A stretch of 64,000 bases of DNA, taken from contig NZ_JADLQN010000004.1 in assembly GCF_015477835.1 (NCBI RefSeq), positions 124,001-188,000 on the forward strand. The letters are read 5' to 3'. Below, piece after piece: positions 51,284 through 60,812 of this stretch; position 1 is the first letter of the stretch; each line of letters starts with the position of its first letter. The position numbers were made by a program, and so were the translations under genes. The notes below the pieces were generated by a model that worked only from the letters and a program-made list of their open reading frames with translations, did not search any database and was not told where the DNA came from. The DNA is from Nocardia higoensis. GTDB taxonomy: Bacteria > Actinomycetota > Actinomycetes > Mycobacteriales > Mycobacteriaceae.

Positions 51284-53367
51284 CATCGCTACTCGAACGG
51301 CCGCACCGCGCGGGCCGTCAAGGGTTCGAGCCGCGACAGCTCGCCGAGGCGCTGCCGGGCGCCGTAGGCAAACTGGATCCGCGCCGGATGGCGCGCAATC
51401 CGGTGATGTTCGTCGTGCTCGTCGGCTCGGTGATCACCACCGCGGCCGCGGCTGTCGAGCCGAGTGCGTTCGCCTGGTCCGTCGCGGCCTGGCTGTGGTT
51501 CACCGTCCTGTTCGCCAACCTTGCCGAGTCGGTAGCTGAGGGGCGCGGCAAGGCGCAGGCGGAGACGCTGCGAAAAACCAAGCGGGAGATGACCGCTCGC
51601 CGCGTCACCGACCACGGCGAGGACCTGGTGGCCGCCACCGACCTGCGGGTCGGCGACCTGGTCGTGGTCGAGGCGGGGGAGCTCGTTCCCGGCGACGGCG
51701 ATGTGATCGAGGGCATCGCCACCGTCGACGAATCCGCCATCACCGGCGAATCCGCGCCGGTGATCCGCGAATCCGGCGGCGACCGGTGCGCGGTCACCGG
51801 CGGCACCACCGTGCTCTCGGACCGGATTGTCGTGCGGATCACCGCGCAGCCGGGCCAGACCTTCGTCGACCGCATGATCGCGCTCGTCGAGGGCGCGGCC
51901 AGGCAGAAGACGCCCAATGAGATCGCGCTGAACATCCTGCTCGCCGCACTCACGGTCATCTTCCTGCTCGCCGTCGTCGCGCTCGGCCCGATGAGCACCT
52001 ACGCGGGCGTCGAACAGGGCCCGGTCGAATTGATCGCGCTGCTGGTGTGCCTCATCCCGACCACCATCGGCGCGTTGCTCTCGGCCATCGGCATCGCGGG
52101 CATGGACCGGCTGGTGCAGCGCAATGTGCTGGCCAAGTCCGGTCGCGCCGTGGAGGCCGCGGGTGACATCGACACGCTGCTGCTGGACAAGACCGGCACG
52201 ATCACCTTCGGCAACCGCCGCGCCACCACCCTGCACGTCGTGCCCGGCGTCACCGAGGCCGAACTGGCCGCCGCGGCCCGGCTGTCGAGCCTGTCCGACG
52301 GCACGCCGGAAGGACGCAGCATCGTCGAATTGTGCTCGGCGCGTTTCGGTCTCGTCGCAGAGCTGGACACCACGCAGCGACATGCGGAGTTCGTGCCGTT
52401 CAGCGCGCACACCAGGATGAGCGGCCTCGACATCGGCCCCGACACCCACATCGACAGCGCCGACGCGGGGCCGGTGCTGGTCCGCAAGGGCGCCGCCGAT
52501 GCCGTGCGTGTCTGGGTGCGCGACCGGGGCGGGCCGGTTCCCGAACAGCTCTCCGACCTGGTCGACCGCATCGCCCGCATCGGTGGCACCCCGCTGGTGG
52601 TGGCGCGCGCCGACGCGGCGGGCACCCGCGTCCTCGGAGTGATCGAGCTGTCCGACGTGGTGAAGCCCGGAATGGCGCAGCGGTTCGGCCGTCTGCGGGC
52701 GATGGGCATCCGCACCGTCATGGTTACCGGCGACAATCCGCTGACCGCCAAGGCCATCGCCGCCGAAGCGGGGGTGGACGATTTCCTCGCCGAGGCCACC
52801 CCGGAGGACAAGCTCGCGCTCATCCGCGCCGAACAGCGGCAGGGCCGGCTGGTCGCCATGACCGGCGACGGCACCAACGACGCGCCGGCCCTGGCCCAGG
52901 CCGACGTCGGCGTGGCGATGAACACCGGCACGTCGGCCGCCAAGGAGGCGGGCAACATGGTCGACCTCGATTCCGACCCGACCAAGCTGATAGAGGTCGT
53001 CGAGATCGGCAAGCAACTGCTGATCACGCGCGGCGCGTTGACCACCTTCTCGCTGGCCAACGACCTGGCGAAGTACTTCGCCATCCTGCCCGCGCTGTTC
53101 AGCGGCCTCTACCCGCAGCTGTCGGCGCTGAACATCCTCGGCCTGGCCACGCCGCAGTCGGCGATCCTGTCGTCGGTGATCTTCAACGCGCTGGTGATCG
53201 TGGCGCTGATCCCGCTGGCATTGCGGGGTGTGCGGTACCGGCCCGCCGACGCCGCCACCCTGCTGGGCCGCAATCTGCTCGTCTACGGCGTCGGCGGGGT
53301 GATCACGCCGTTCCTCGGGATCTGGCTGATCGACCTCGTGGTGCGCCTCGTTCCGGGAATCGGGTGA
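51280..53367 (+). CDS. kdpB: Potassium-transporting P-type ATPase subunit KdpB
   Basis: Catalytic P-type ATPase, 695 residues. Phosphorylation motif LLLDKTGTITFGNRR near residue 305, actuator TVDESAITGESAPV, hinge MTGDGTNDAPALAQADVGVA, and the transmembrane part TTFSLANDLAKYFAILPALF. Energises K+ import with KdpA, KdpC and KdpF. Stop overlaps kdpC (GTGA). Confidence 0.98.
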   Translation: MTSLLERPHRAGRQGFEPRQLAEALPGAVGKLDPRRMARNPVMFVVLVGSVITTAAAAVEPSAFAWSVAAWLWFTVLFANLAESVAEGRGKAQAETLRKTKREMTARRVTDHGEDLVAATDLRVGDLVVVEAGELVPGDGDVIEGIATVDESAITGESAPVIRESGGDRCAVTGGTTVLSDRIVVRITAQPGQTFVDRMIALVEGAARQKTPNEIALNILLAALTVIFLLAVVALGPMSTYAGVEQGPVELIALLVCLIPTTIGALLSAIGIAGMDRLVQRNVLAKSGRAVEAAGDIDTLLLDKTGTITFGNRRATTLHVVPGVTEAELAAAARLSSLSDGTPEGRSIVELCSARFGLVAELDTTQRHAEFVPFSAHTRMSGLDIGPDTHIDSADAGPVLVRKGAADAVRVWVRDRGGPVPEQLSDLVDRIARIGGTPLVVARADAAGTRVLGVIELSDVVKPGMAQRFGRLRAMGIRTVMVTGDNPLTAKAIAAEAGVDDFLAEATPEDKLALIRAEQRQGRLVAMTGDGTNDAPALAQADVGVAMNTGTSAAKEAGNMVDLDSDPTKLIEVVEIGKQLLITRGALTTFSLANDLAKYFAILPALFSGLYPQLSALNILGLATPQSAILSSVIFNALVIVALIPLALRGVRYRPADAATLLGRNLLVYGVGGVITPFLGIWLIDLVVRLVPGIG

Positions 53368-54029
53368 AAGCCATGCGCGCAGGCACGGTAGTGCGGGATC
53401 TGGCCAGGCAGACCAGGGCGGGTCTGGTGGTGTTGCTGCTGCTGACAGCGGTGGTCGGCGCCGGGTATCCGGCGGCCGTGTGGGCGGTCTCTCGCCTGGA
53501 CACCGCCTCCGCCGAGGGCTCGCCGCTCACCGACAGCCGCGGCTGTGTGATCGGCAGCGAACTGATCGGCGTCGACCCGGCGGTGCAGGTGGGCAGACCC
53601 GACCCGTTCTTCCATCAGCGTTCGGCCGGCTCGGTGGCCGACGACGACGCCTTCGCCCCTGGCGATCCGGCCGCCGCCCTGCCCTCGAACCAGGGCCCCA
53701 GCAGTGAACTGCTGGCCGGCTGGATCGAGCAGCGCCGCGCCGCCGTCGCCGAACGCGAAGGCGTGTCCCCGGACCGGGTGCCGGTGGACGCTGTCACCGG
53801 CTCGGGCTCGGGCGTCGACCCGCACATCTCACCGGCCTACGCCGCCGTGCAGGTGCCGCGTGTGGCACGGGTGACCGGGCTCGGCGAGCAGCGAGTGCGT
53901 GAACTCGTCGCCGAGCACACGGCGGGCCGGCAGGCCGGTTTCCTGGGCGAAGAGCGCGTCGAGGTCCCCGCCCTGAACGCGGCCCTCGGCCTCACCGCTC
54001 CCGCCTGCGACGGCGGCCAGGGTGGATGA
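53364..54029 (+). CDS. kdpC: Potassium-transporting ATPase subunit KdpC
   Basis: 221 residues from GTG 53364 (ATG 53373 is an alternative). One N-terminal transmembrane helix (GLVVLLLLTAVVGAGYPAAVW), then the periplasm-facing domain with SRGCVIGSELIGVD, RPDPFFHQRSA, ASNQGP-like LPSNQGPSSELLA, and VDAVTGSGSGVDPHISPAYA. Normal family length. Its stop lies 7 bp before the preferred kdpD start. Confidence 0.95.
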   Translation: MKAMRAGTVVRDLARQTRAGLVVLLLLTAVVGAGYPAAVWAVSRLDTASAEGSPLTDSRGCVIGSELIGVDPAVQVGRPDPFFHQRSAGSVADDDAFAPGDPAAALPSNQGPSSELLAGWIEQRRAAVAEREGVSPDRVPVDAVTGSGSGVDPHISPAYAAVQVPRVARVTGLGEQRVRELVAEHTAGRQAGFLGEERVEVPALNAALGLTAPACDGGQGG

Positions 54030-54036
54030 TGGCCTG

Positions 54037-56544
54037 GTGAGCAGCACTGTCGGGGAGGCGTCCGCACGGCGCGGCCGGCTGAGGATCTACCTCGGCGCCG
54101 CGCCGGGTGCGGGCAAGACCTACGCCATGCTCGGTGAGGCGCATCGCCGTCTGGCCCGCGGCGGTGACGTGGTGGTCGCCATCGTGAACACCCACGGCAG
54201 GCCACGCACCGAGGAACAGCTCGCCGGTCTCGAGATCGTTCCGCCGCGCCGTCTCACCTACCGCGGCGCGGACTTCGACGAACTCGACCTCGACGCCGTG
54301 CTCGCCCGCCGACCGGCCGTCGCCCTGGTCGACGAACTCGCCCACAGCAACATCCCCGGCAGCAGGCACGCCAAACGCTGGCAAGACGTGGAGGAACTGC
54401 TCGCGGCAGGCATCGACGTGCTGTCCACCGTCAACATCCAGCACCTCGAATCGATCGTCGACGTCGTCGAACAGATCACCGGGGTGGTGCAGCGCGAGAA
54501 GATCCCCGACGCCGTCGTCCGCCGCGCCGACCAGATCGAACTCGTCGACATCACCCCGCAGGCGCTGCGCCGCCGTCTCGCCCACGGCAACGTCTACGCC
54601 CCGGACAAGGTCGACGCCGCACTGAGCAACTACTTCCGCGAGGGCAATCTCACCGCCCTGCGCGAGATAGCCCTGCTGTGGCTCGCCGACCAGGTGGACC
54701 TGGCGCTGGCGAAGTACCGCGGCGAACACGCCATCACCGACACCTGGGAAGCGCGCGAACGGGTCGTGGTCGCGGTGACCGGCGGCCCCGAATCGGAGAC
54801 GCTGGTGCGCCGCGGCAGCCGCATCGCGGCCAAGGCGGGCGCCGAACTGCTGGTGGTGCATGTGGTGCGCGGCGACGGCCTGGCCGCGCCGGAGCTGGGC
54901 AAGGTGCGCGACCTCGCCGCCGCTCTGGGGTCGAGCCTGCACACGGTCGTCGGCGACGACGTGCCCGCCACCCTGCTCGACTTCGCCCGGCAGGTGAACG
55001 CCACCCAGCTCGTCCTCGGCACCTCGCGGCGCTCCCGGTGGGCGCGAATGCTCGACGAGGGCATCGGCGCGGCTGTGGTGCGCCTCTCCGGTCGCATCGA
55101 TGTGCACATGGTCACCCACGAGCACAGCGTGCGGGGGCCGCGCCCGGCCCTGCTCGGCCGCCACGAACGCCGGATCGCGGCCTGGGTCGCCGCCGTCGTC
55201 ATCCCCTGCGTGGCAACGGGTGTCATGGCCGTCGTCGACCACCTCACCGGCACCGCCGGCCTGACCGCCCTGTTCTTCGTCGTGGTGCTCGCCGTGGCGC
55301 TGTTCGGCGGCGTCGGCCCCGCGATCATGGCAGCCCTGTTCTCCGGCCTGCTGCTGAACTACTTCTTCACAGAACCGCGCTACAGCCTCACCATCGCCGA
55401 ACCCGCCAACTTCGTCACCACGGTCGTCCTGCTCGTGGTGGCGGTCGCGGTGGCGGCACTGGTCGACGCCGCCGCCGCGCGCACCCGCGAGGCACGCCTC
55501 GCCGCGCGCGAAGCCGAACTGCTCACCGTGTTCGCCGAAGCGATCCTGCGCGGCGCGGATGTCCCCGCCCTGCTCGAGAAGGTTCGCGAGACCTACGGCC
55601 AGCGTGGCGTGAGTCTGGTGCGCGAGAACGGCGACGGCACCGAGGTGCTCGGCACGGCCGGATCGACGCCGCCGCTCACCGTCGAGTCCGCCGCTACCGT
55701 AGGCGAACTCGACGGCAGCCCCTATGCCCTGCTGCTCACCGGCCCCCGGCTGCGGCCTCGCGACCGGCGTATTCTCACCGCCGTCGCCGGTCAGGCCGCC
55801 GCGCTCGTGCGGGAGAACGAACTCGCCGCCGAAGCCGCCCACGCCCGCGACCTCACCGAGAAGGACCGGCTGCGCAGACTGCTGCTCTCCGCGGTCGGCC
55901 ACGATCTGCGCACACCGCTGGCCGCGGTCAAGGTCGCCGCATCGAGCCTGCGCAGCGCCGATGTCACCTTCTCCCAGCAGGACACCGCCGAACTGCTCGC
56001 CACCATCGAGGAATCCACCGATCAGCTCACCCGGCTGGTGTCGAACCTGCTCGACTCCTCGCGGCTGGCCGCGGGCGTGGTCACCCCCGACCGGCGCCCG
56101 GTCTACGTCGACGAGATCGCCCAGTCCGCCGTGCTGACCCTCACCGACACCGCCTGCCGGGACCGCATCGAACTCGACGCCGACGACACCCTCGTCACCG
56201 CCGACGGCGCACTCCTCGAACGCGTCCTGGCCAACCTGCTCGACAACGCCCTCCGCTACGCCCCGACCGGCCGGATCCGCTTGTGCGCCACCACCTCCGG
56301 CGAGCGCACCGTCATCACCGTCGCCGACCACGGCCCCGGCCTCCGCGCCGACGGCGGCAGTGAGGACGTCTTCGCCGCCTTCCCCCGCTCCGGTGACCAG
56401 CGCACCGGGGGAGCGGGCCTGGGTCTCACCGTCGCCCGCGGCTTCGTCGAGGCGATGGGTGGCACCCTGACCGCCGCCGAGACTCCCGGCGGAGGTGTCA
56501 CGATGGTGATCGATCTGCCCGCGCCGGAGGGAGCCCGACGATGA
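54037..56544 (+). CDS. kdpD: Sensor histidine kinase KdpD
   Basis: 835 residues from GTG 54037 (GTG 54022 would overlap kdpC). N-terminal KdpD domain with Walker A IYLGAAPGAGKTYAML and LVDELAHSNIPGSRHAKRWQD, then a universal-stress-like domain (GGPESETLVRRGSRIAAKAG). Four transmembrane helices (about 380-480) precede a GAF-like region. The kinase core has LLSAVGHDLRTPLAAVKVAA (phospho-His), NLLDNALRYAP, and GAGLGLTVARGFVEAMGG. Senses K+ limitation and phosphorylates KdpE. Confidence 0.96.
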   Translation: MSSTVGEASARRGRLRIYLGAAPGAGKTYAMLGEAHRRLARGGDVVVAIVNTHGRPRTEEQLAGLEIVPPRRLTYRGADFDELDLDAVLARRPAVALVDELAHSNIPGSRHAKRWQDVEELLAAGIDVLSTVNIQHLESIVDVVEQITGVVQREKIPDAVVRRADQIELVDITPQALRRRLAHGNVYAPDKVDAALSNYFREGNLTALREIALLWLADQVDLALAKYRGEHAITDTWEARERVVVAVTGGPESETLVRRGSRIAAKAGAELLVVHVVRGDGLAAPELGKVRDLAAALGSSLHTVVGDDVPATLLDFARQVNATQLVLGTSRRSRWARMLDEGIGAAVVRLSGRIDVHMVTHEHSVRGPRPALLGRHERRIAAWVAAVVIPCVATGVMAVVDHLTGTAGLTALFFVVVLAVALFGGVGPAIMAALFSGLLLNYFFTEPRYSLTIAEPANFVTTVVLLVVAVAVAALVDAAAARTREARLAAREAELLTVFAEAILRGADVPALLEKVRETYGQRGVSLVRENGDGTEVLGTAGSTPPLTVESAATVGELDGSPYALLLTGPRLRPRDRRILTAVAGQAAALVRENELAAEAAHARDLTEKDRLRRLLLSAVGHDLRTPLAAVKVAASSLRSADVTFSQQDTAELLATIEESTDQLTRLVSNLLDSSRLAAGVVTPDRRPVYVDEIAQSAVLTLTDTACRDRIELDADDTLVTADGALLERVLANLLDNALRYAPTGRIRLCATTSGERTVITVADHGPGLRADGGSEDVFAAFPRSGDQRTGGAGLGLTVARGFVEAMGGTLTAAETPGGGVTMVIDLPAPEGARR

Positions 56545-57221
56545 CCCGCATCCTCGTCGTCGACGACGAACCCCAGATGCTGCGCGCCCTACGCATCAAC
56601 CTCACCGCGCGCGGCTACGAGGTCGTCACCGCTCCCGACGGCCGCACCGCCCTGCGCGTCGCCGCACAGCACCACCCCGACGTCATCGTGCTCGACCTCG
56701 GCCTGCCCGACATCGACGGCATCGAAGTGCTCGCGGGCCTGCACGGCTGGTGTACGGCGCCGGTCATCGTGCTGTCCGCCCGCACCGACGCCGCCGACAA
56801 GATCGCCGCACTCGATACCGGCGCCGACGACTACGTCACCAAACCGTTCGGGATGGAGGAATTCCTCGCCCGCATCCGCGCCGCCGTCCGGCGCGCGGCC
56901 ACCACACCCGAATTGTCCGAGCCCCGTGTCGCGACCGACGCCTTCGTCGTGGACCTCGTCGCCAAGAAGGTCACCCGCGACGGCGTCGACGTGCATCTGA
57001 CCCCGACGGAATGGGGGATGCTGGCCATGCTGGTGCGCAACCAGGGCAAGCTCGTCGGTCAGCGGGAACTGCTCACCGAGGTCTGGGGCCCCGCCTACGT
57101 CGAGCAGACCCACTATCTTCGGGTCTACCTGACTCAGCTGCGCCACAAGCTCGAGCCCGAACCCTCCCGTCCCCGCTACCTCATCACCGAGGCAGGCCGC
57201 GGCTACCGGTTCGAGCCATGA
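56541..57221 (+). CDS. kdpE: Response regulator KdpE
   Basis: 226 residues. Receiver domain with RILVVDDEPQMLRAL, phospho-Asp in VIVLDLGLPDIDG, and KPFGMEEFLARI; OmpR-type winged helix with HLTPTEWGMLAMLVRNQGK, TEVWGPAYVEQTHYLRVYL and YLITEAGRGYRFEP. Start overlaps kdpD by 4 nt. It should activate the kdp promoter upstream of 49307. Confidence 0.97.
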   Translation: MTRILVVDDEPQMLRALRINLTARGYEVVTAPDGRTALRVAAQHHPDVIVLDLGLPDIDGIEVLAGLHGWCTAPVIVLSARTDAADKIAALDTGADDYVTKPFGMEEFLARIRAAVRRAATTPELSEPRVATDAFVVDLVAKKVTRDGVDVHLTPTEWGMLAMLVRNQGKLVGQRELLTEVWGPAYVEQTHYLRVYLTQLRHKLEPEPSRPRYLITEAGRGYRFEP

Positions 57222-57304
57222 GGTCCACCGACCTGTGATCCCGGTCTCGGCCCGCCCTCGGAGTACGCTGCGAATCCCCGGTTCGGCGAACAGAAAGAAG
57301 GCGC

Positions 57305-57616
57305 ATGTCGAAGTTCGAGAATGTCAGCGTCGCGAAGAAGGCCAATGTCTACTTCGACGGCAAGTGCGTCAGCTACAGCCTCGAGCTGCCCGACGGCACA
57401 TCCAAGTCCGTGGGCGTCATCCAGCCCGCGAGCCTGACCTTCTCCACCGCCGCCCCGGAGGTCATGGAACTCGTCGCGGGCAGCTGCCGGGTGACGCTCG
57501 CGGGCGAGACCGAGCCGGTCACCTACAGCGGCGGCCAGTCCTTCAGTGTGCCGGGGGACAGCTCCTTCGACATCGAGGTGCTCGACACCCTGCATTACGT
57601 CTGCCACTACGGCTGA
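57305..57616 (+). CDS. ppnP: Pyrimidine/purine nucleoside phosphorylase PpnP (YaiE/DUF1255)
   Basis: 103-residue cupin. FENVSVAKKANVYFDGKCVS, GVIQPASLTFSTAAPEVMEL, SGGQSFSVPGDSSFDIEV and LHYVCHYG follow the E. coli PpnP pattern throughout, with normal length. The enzyme splits nucleosides with phosphate. It is monocistronic, convergent with the WS/DGAT gene, with a long palindrome between the two stops. Confidence 0.93.
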   Translation: MSKFENVSVAKKANVYFDGKCVSYSLELPDGTSKSVGVIQPASLTFSTAAPEVMELVAGSCRVTLAGETEPVTYSGGQSFSVPGDSSFDIEVLDTLHYVCHYG

Positions 57617-57632
57617 TCACGCACGCCGTGCG

Positions 57633-57668
57633 GTCCCGGCCCGGACTCGATCGAGTCCGGGCCGGGAC
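57633..57668. terminator. 36-nt perfect palindrome between convergent genes
   Basis: GTCCCGGCCCGGACTCGA followed directly by its exact reverse complement (18 + 18 nt). It lies 16 bp after ppnP and 42 bp after the end of the WS/DGAT gene on the other strand. No T-tract follows on either side. A bidirectional hairpin terminator is the simplest reading. Confidence 0.65.
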
Positions 57669-57710
57669 TGTGTGCGACGGGCCGTGTGGTCACCGACCCC
57701 GTCCGCCCTG

Positions 57711-59153
57711 TCACGCGGGGCCCGCTGCTTCCCGCTGGTCGGCAGGAGTGCGCGCTCGGGAGTGCTGAGTTGCCGCCTCGCGCAACCGCCGCACCGCCTC
57801 CGGAATCGCGTTCGCCAGCGCGTCCACATCCGGCACCAGCTCCCGGCAGGCGATCAACCCGAAGTCGAGACGTCCGGTGATCGACAGCGCCGTGACGGTC
57901 AGCCCCGCGCCGTGGAAGACCGGCCCGAACGGGAACATGCTCACCATCTTCACGCCGAGGAAGTACAACGGCATCGGCGGTCCCGGCACGTTGGAGACGA
58001 CCAGGTTGTGCACCACCGGGGTGTGTTCGGCCAGCTCGAATGACGAATACAGCCGCATCGCGAGGCGGAAGGTGTTCGGCGGCACGTACTTCGCCCAGTC
58101 CTGCAGGAAGTCGGCTCCGATCAACTCGTGCTCGTCCTTGGCGTCCTTGTTCGCCTCCGCGACCGCGGCCAGCCGCTCGACGGGATCGGCGATATCGGTG
58201 CCCAGCGCGCAGAACAGCGAGGAGACCTTGTTCGTGCCCTCGGTGTGCCTGGTCGATTCGTGTACCGAGACCGGCACCGCGGCCAGCAGCGAGCGGTCCG
58301 GCAGCGCCTCGTGGGCGATCAGATACTCGCGCAGCGCGTCGCCGACCACCGCGAGGACCACATCGTTGACCTTCACCCCGAACGCGTCCTTGATCTCCCG
58401 GACGATGTCCAGGTCGACCTCGGTGAACGCCACCGCACGATGCGGGGTGATGGTCCTGTTGAACGGCGTGCGCGGCGCGGTCAACGGCACCGCCATGCCC
58501 GACTCGTTGTGGCGCCGCCTGCGCGCGAACCCGGCCAACATCCCGAGTGTCTTCGGCACCATGCCCAGCACGCCCACCCGTGCGGGGAACCGCACCACGG
58601 CGTCGGCCATCAGCCGAAGATCGCTCGGCTCGGCATCGGCGCGCCGGCGGGTGGCCTGCTCGGACTTCCGGCCGCCCGGCTCCAGGTCGCACAGGTGCAT
58701 CAGCATGTCGGCGCCGGTGATCCCGTCGACGGCCGCGTGATGGTACTTCGCGATCACCGCGATCTTGTCGCCGTCGACGCCCTCCACCACCCGCATCTGC
58801 CACAGCGGCTTGTCGCGGTCCATCGGCGTGCCCGCGATGTCACCGACAAGGTCGGCCAGTTCCTTGCGCCCGCCGGGCCGCGGCAGCCCGTAGCGGCGGA
58901 TGTGGTAGTCGAGATCGAAGTCCGCGTCCTCCACCCACAGCGGATGATCGAGGTTCAACGGCACCTGCCGTAGCCGCCTGCGCATCTGCGGCACATGTGC
59001 GATGCGCCGACCCAGCTCGGCCTTGAAGGAGTCGAACGAGTAGGCGCAGCCCTCGGCCGTCGGATCGAGGATGATCAGCGCGCACACGTGCAGATGCTGC
59101 GTCCCCGTCTCGAGATACAGGAAGCTGGCATCCAATCCCGTCAGGCGTTCCAT
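57711..59153 (-). CDS. Wax ester synthase/diacylglycerol acyltransferase (WS/DGAT)
   Basis: Makes triacylglycerol or wax esters from acyl-CoA, a hallmark of mycolata. 480 residues. N-terminal LTGLDASFLYLETGTQHLHV, catalytic AKYHHAAVDGITGADMLMHL (HHxxxDG, about residues 134-153), VNDVVLAVVGDALREYL, and VVSNVPGPPMPLYFLG. Normal length for the family. Convergent with ppnP and probably co-transcribed with the upstream 186-residue gene's strand neighbour, 9 bp away. Confidence 0.95.
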   Translation of the reverse strand: MERLTGLDASFLYLETGTQHLHVCALIILDPTAEGCAYSFDSFKAELGRRIAHVPQMRRRLRQVPLNLDHPLWVEDADFDLDYHIRRYGLPRPGGRKELADLVGDIAGTPMDRDKPLWQMRVVEGVDGDKIAVIAKYHHAAVDGITGADMLMHLCDLEPGGRKSEQATRRRADAEPSDLRLMADAVVRFPARVGVLGMVPKTLGMLAGFARRRRHNESGMAVPLTAPRTPFNRTITPHRAVAFTEVDLDIVREIKDAFGVKVNDVVLAVVGDALREYLIAHEALPDRSLLAAVPVSVHESTRHTEGTNKVSSLFCALGTDIADPVERLAAVAEANKDAKDEHELIGADFLQDWAKYVPPNTFRLAMRLYSSFELAEHTPVVHNLVVSNVPGPPMPLYFLGVKMVSMFPFGPVFHGAGLTVTALSITGRLDFGLIACRELVPDVDALANAIPEAVRRLREAATQHSRARTPADQREAAGPA

Positions 59154-59162
59154 AGCGACATG

Positions 59163-59723
59163 CTACTGGGACGAGTGCTGCTGCTCGGTTTTTCGGTCCG
59201 TGGCGGCGCCGGGTGCCGCCATCTGGTGGATCTCGGTTTCGATCGCCGCGACCCGTTCCGCCGGGATGCCCCAGGGCTGCTCCACCCCGACCGCGCGGTC
59301 CAGATCCCACAGCACACATCGCTCGCCCGGCCGCGCCACCATCGACCAGGCGACCACCGTCCGCCCCAATTGCTCGGCCATCGTTCCGTGCGAGACGCCG
59401 GCCGGAGCCCCGCCGTCCGGATAGTGGTGCAGAAACCGTCCATAGGCCTTGTCGCAGAAATCCGCGTACCGCTGCGTGCACAGGATCAGCCCGTGCCATG
59501 CCTCGTCGACCGCGTGCGAGGGCATGCCGATCACCTGATCGTCGCGCATGGCCGCGCCGCAGCAGCGCAACCACTGGCGAAGCCCCGATTCGACCAGTTC
59601 CCGCGGCTGCCACGGGCAGGTCTTGAACACCGCCTCGGGCAGTTCGAGCGCGGCCACCGCCTGCTCCACATCGCGTAGATCGATCGGAGCGGCCTGCCGT
59701 GCCCGGAAGGGGAAAATCCGCAC
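59163..59723 (-). CDS. GRDP/DUF1399-like conserved protein
   Basis: 186 residues. The central SHAVDEAWHGLILCTQRYADFC followed by FLHHYP resembles the conserved WHxxLLxTxxYxxFC block of glycine-rich-domain-like (DUF1399) proteins. CPWQPRELVESGLRQWLRCC precedes it. It ends 9 bp before the WS/DGAT start and may share its transcript. The biochemical role is unknown. Confidence 0.7.
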   Translation of the reverse strand: MRIFPFRARQAAPIDLRDVEQAVAALELPEAVFKTCPWQPRELVESGLRQWLRCCGAAMRDDQVIGMPSHAVDEAWHGLILCTQRYADFCDKAYGRFLHHYPDGGAPAGVSHGTMAEQLGRTVVAWSMVARPGERCVLWDLDRAVGVEQPWGIPAERVAAIETEIHQMAAPGAATDRKTEQQHSSQ

Positions 59724-59760
59724 GATTCACTGTACGGCGCTGCGCCGCTACGATTCACCG

Positions 59761-60115
59761 ATGACAGTGGCCGTTATCCTGTTGATCCTCATTCTCGTTC
59801 TCCTCGTCGGCGGGGGTATCGCCGCGTTCGTCGTCGGAATTATCATATTCGATCAACGCGCAACTCCCGCCGCCTCCTCACGGCAGCGGCGGCGGATACG
59901 ACCCGTCGCTGTGGTCGGCGGCCGACGCGAGCGGGGCAGGCGGCCATCATCACCACCACGACGACTCCGCAGGGGGTGGCGGCGCCCCGGCTGGTGACGG
60001 GGGATGCTCGGGAGGGTCGAGCTGTTCCGGCGGCTCGAGCGGTTGCGGCGGGGGAAGCAGCTGCGGCGGGGGGAGCAGCTGTGGCGGCGGCGGTGGGTGC
60101 GGCGGCGGCTCCTGA
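59761..60115 (+). pseudogene. TM plus Gly/Cys/His-rich protein, disrupted by a -1 frameshift
   Basis: ATG 59761 encodes a single transmembrane helix (VAVILLILILVLLVGGGIAA) and reads to about 59866, after which it runs into Arg-rich sequence. In the +1 frame the sequence continues as PPPPHGSGGGYDPSLWSAAD, then GGHHHHHDD, then a Gly/Ser/Cys-repeat tail (CSGGSSC, CGGGSSCGGG) to TGA 60113. That second frame has no start of its own. One extra C in the CCC run at 59865-59867 would join them. The cause may be a real mutation or a sequencing error. Confidence 0.7.
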
Positions 60116-60270
60116 CCAGCTGAAAGATCGACATTTGCACCCGCTATAGCCCAATTCGACCAGCGCTGCCCCCCAATGGTTTTGGAGCTGTTCAAGTTTC
60201 AACCACACGTAAACTGTGACTTGACCCGCATCACAGCGCTCTCCGACGTGAGTGAGGTTATGGTCTCTGC

Positions 60271-60429
60271 GTGCAAATCCTGATCGTTGTCGGCGTAGTC
60301 GCCGTCGTCCTCGCGCTCGTAGTCGCCGTCGTCCAATTCGCCAGCCGTCCCCCGAGAGACCAGAGTCGTTACAGCGCCGCAGCTTCCCGCACCGGCGGAA
60401 GTTGGGGCGAAAGCACCGACCGACCCTGA
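60271..60429 (+). CDS. Small membrane protein
   Basis: 52 residues from GTG 60271: a long hydrophobic helix (ILIVVGVVAVVLALVVAVVQ) followed by a short polar Ser/Arg/Thr-rich tail. Too short for most gene finders and not assignable to a family. Upstream of it (60116-60270) no gene is seen. Confidence 0.5.
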   Translation: MQILIVVGVVAVVLALVVAVVQFASRPPRDQSRYSAAASRTGGSWGESTDRP

Positions 60430-60704
60430 CGAAGTACCCGCCGGAACATACGCTTCCCGCCGCCCACTCCTTCTGATCAGGGGTCGGCAGCCGGAAACTT
60501 CTCCCGCGCAATGTTTCCCGGCATCCCCGCCGCACCGGCACCCGGGCGACCTTCCTCGCCACCTTCCCCAGCGCCGAGCGCGTACGTCAATGCCGCCGTA
60601 CGCCATTCCCCGCACCCCGGCGTACCCGCGTCACCCGGTGGCCGACTGGTGCCCGCCCTGCCGCAGCCGGTAACATCCAGACGCCGCGGAAGCGTCGCGG
60701 AAGC

Positions 60705-60778
60705 GGGGCGGTAGCTCAGTCGGTTAGAGCCGTGGACTCATAATCCATTGGTCGCGGGTTCGAGCCCCGCCCGCCCCA
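60705..60778 (+). tRNA. tRNA-Met (anticodon CAT), elongator type
   Basis: Acceptor GGGGCGG pairs with CCGCCCC; D arm GCTC/GAGC, anticodon stem GTGGA/TCCAT with loop CTCATAA, T arm CGCGG/CCCCG-type with TTCGAGC. Discriminator A, no CCA encoded. Position 1-72 is paired, which argues against the initiator tRNA. A lysidine-modified tRNA-Ile with CAT cannot be fully excluded by eye. Confidence 0.93.
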
Positions 60779-60784
60779 CAAATA

Positions 60785-60812
60785 GCATTCTACCTGCGGT
60801 TATGGAGAATGC
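60785..60812 (+). terminator. Possible terminator after tRNA-Met
   Basis: GCATTCT (60785-60791) pairs with AGAATGC (60806-60812), with CC/GG extending the stem inwards. It starts 7 bp after the tRNA. No T-tract follows, so the call is tentative. Confidence 0.35.

Noticed and set aside
53992..56331. 779-codon minus-strand frame opposite kdpD
   Set aside because: Gly/Gln/Arg-biased antisense shadow of kdpD; no domain.
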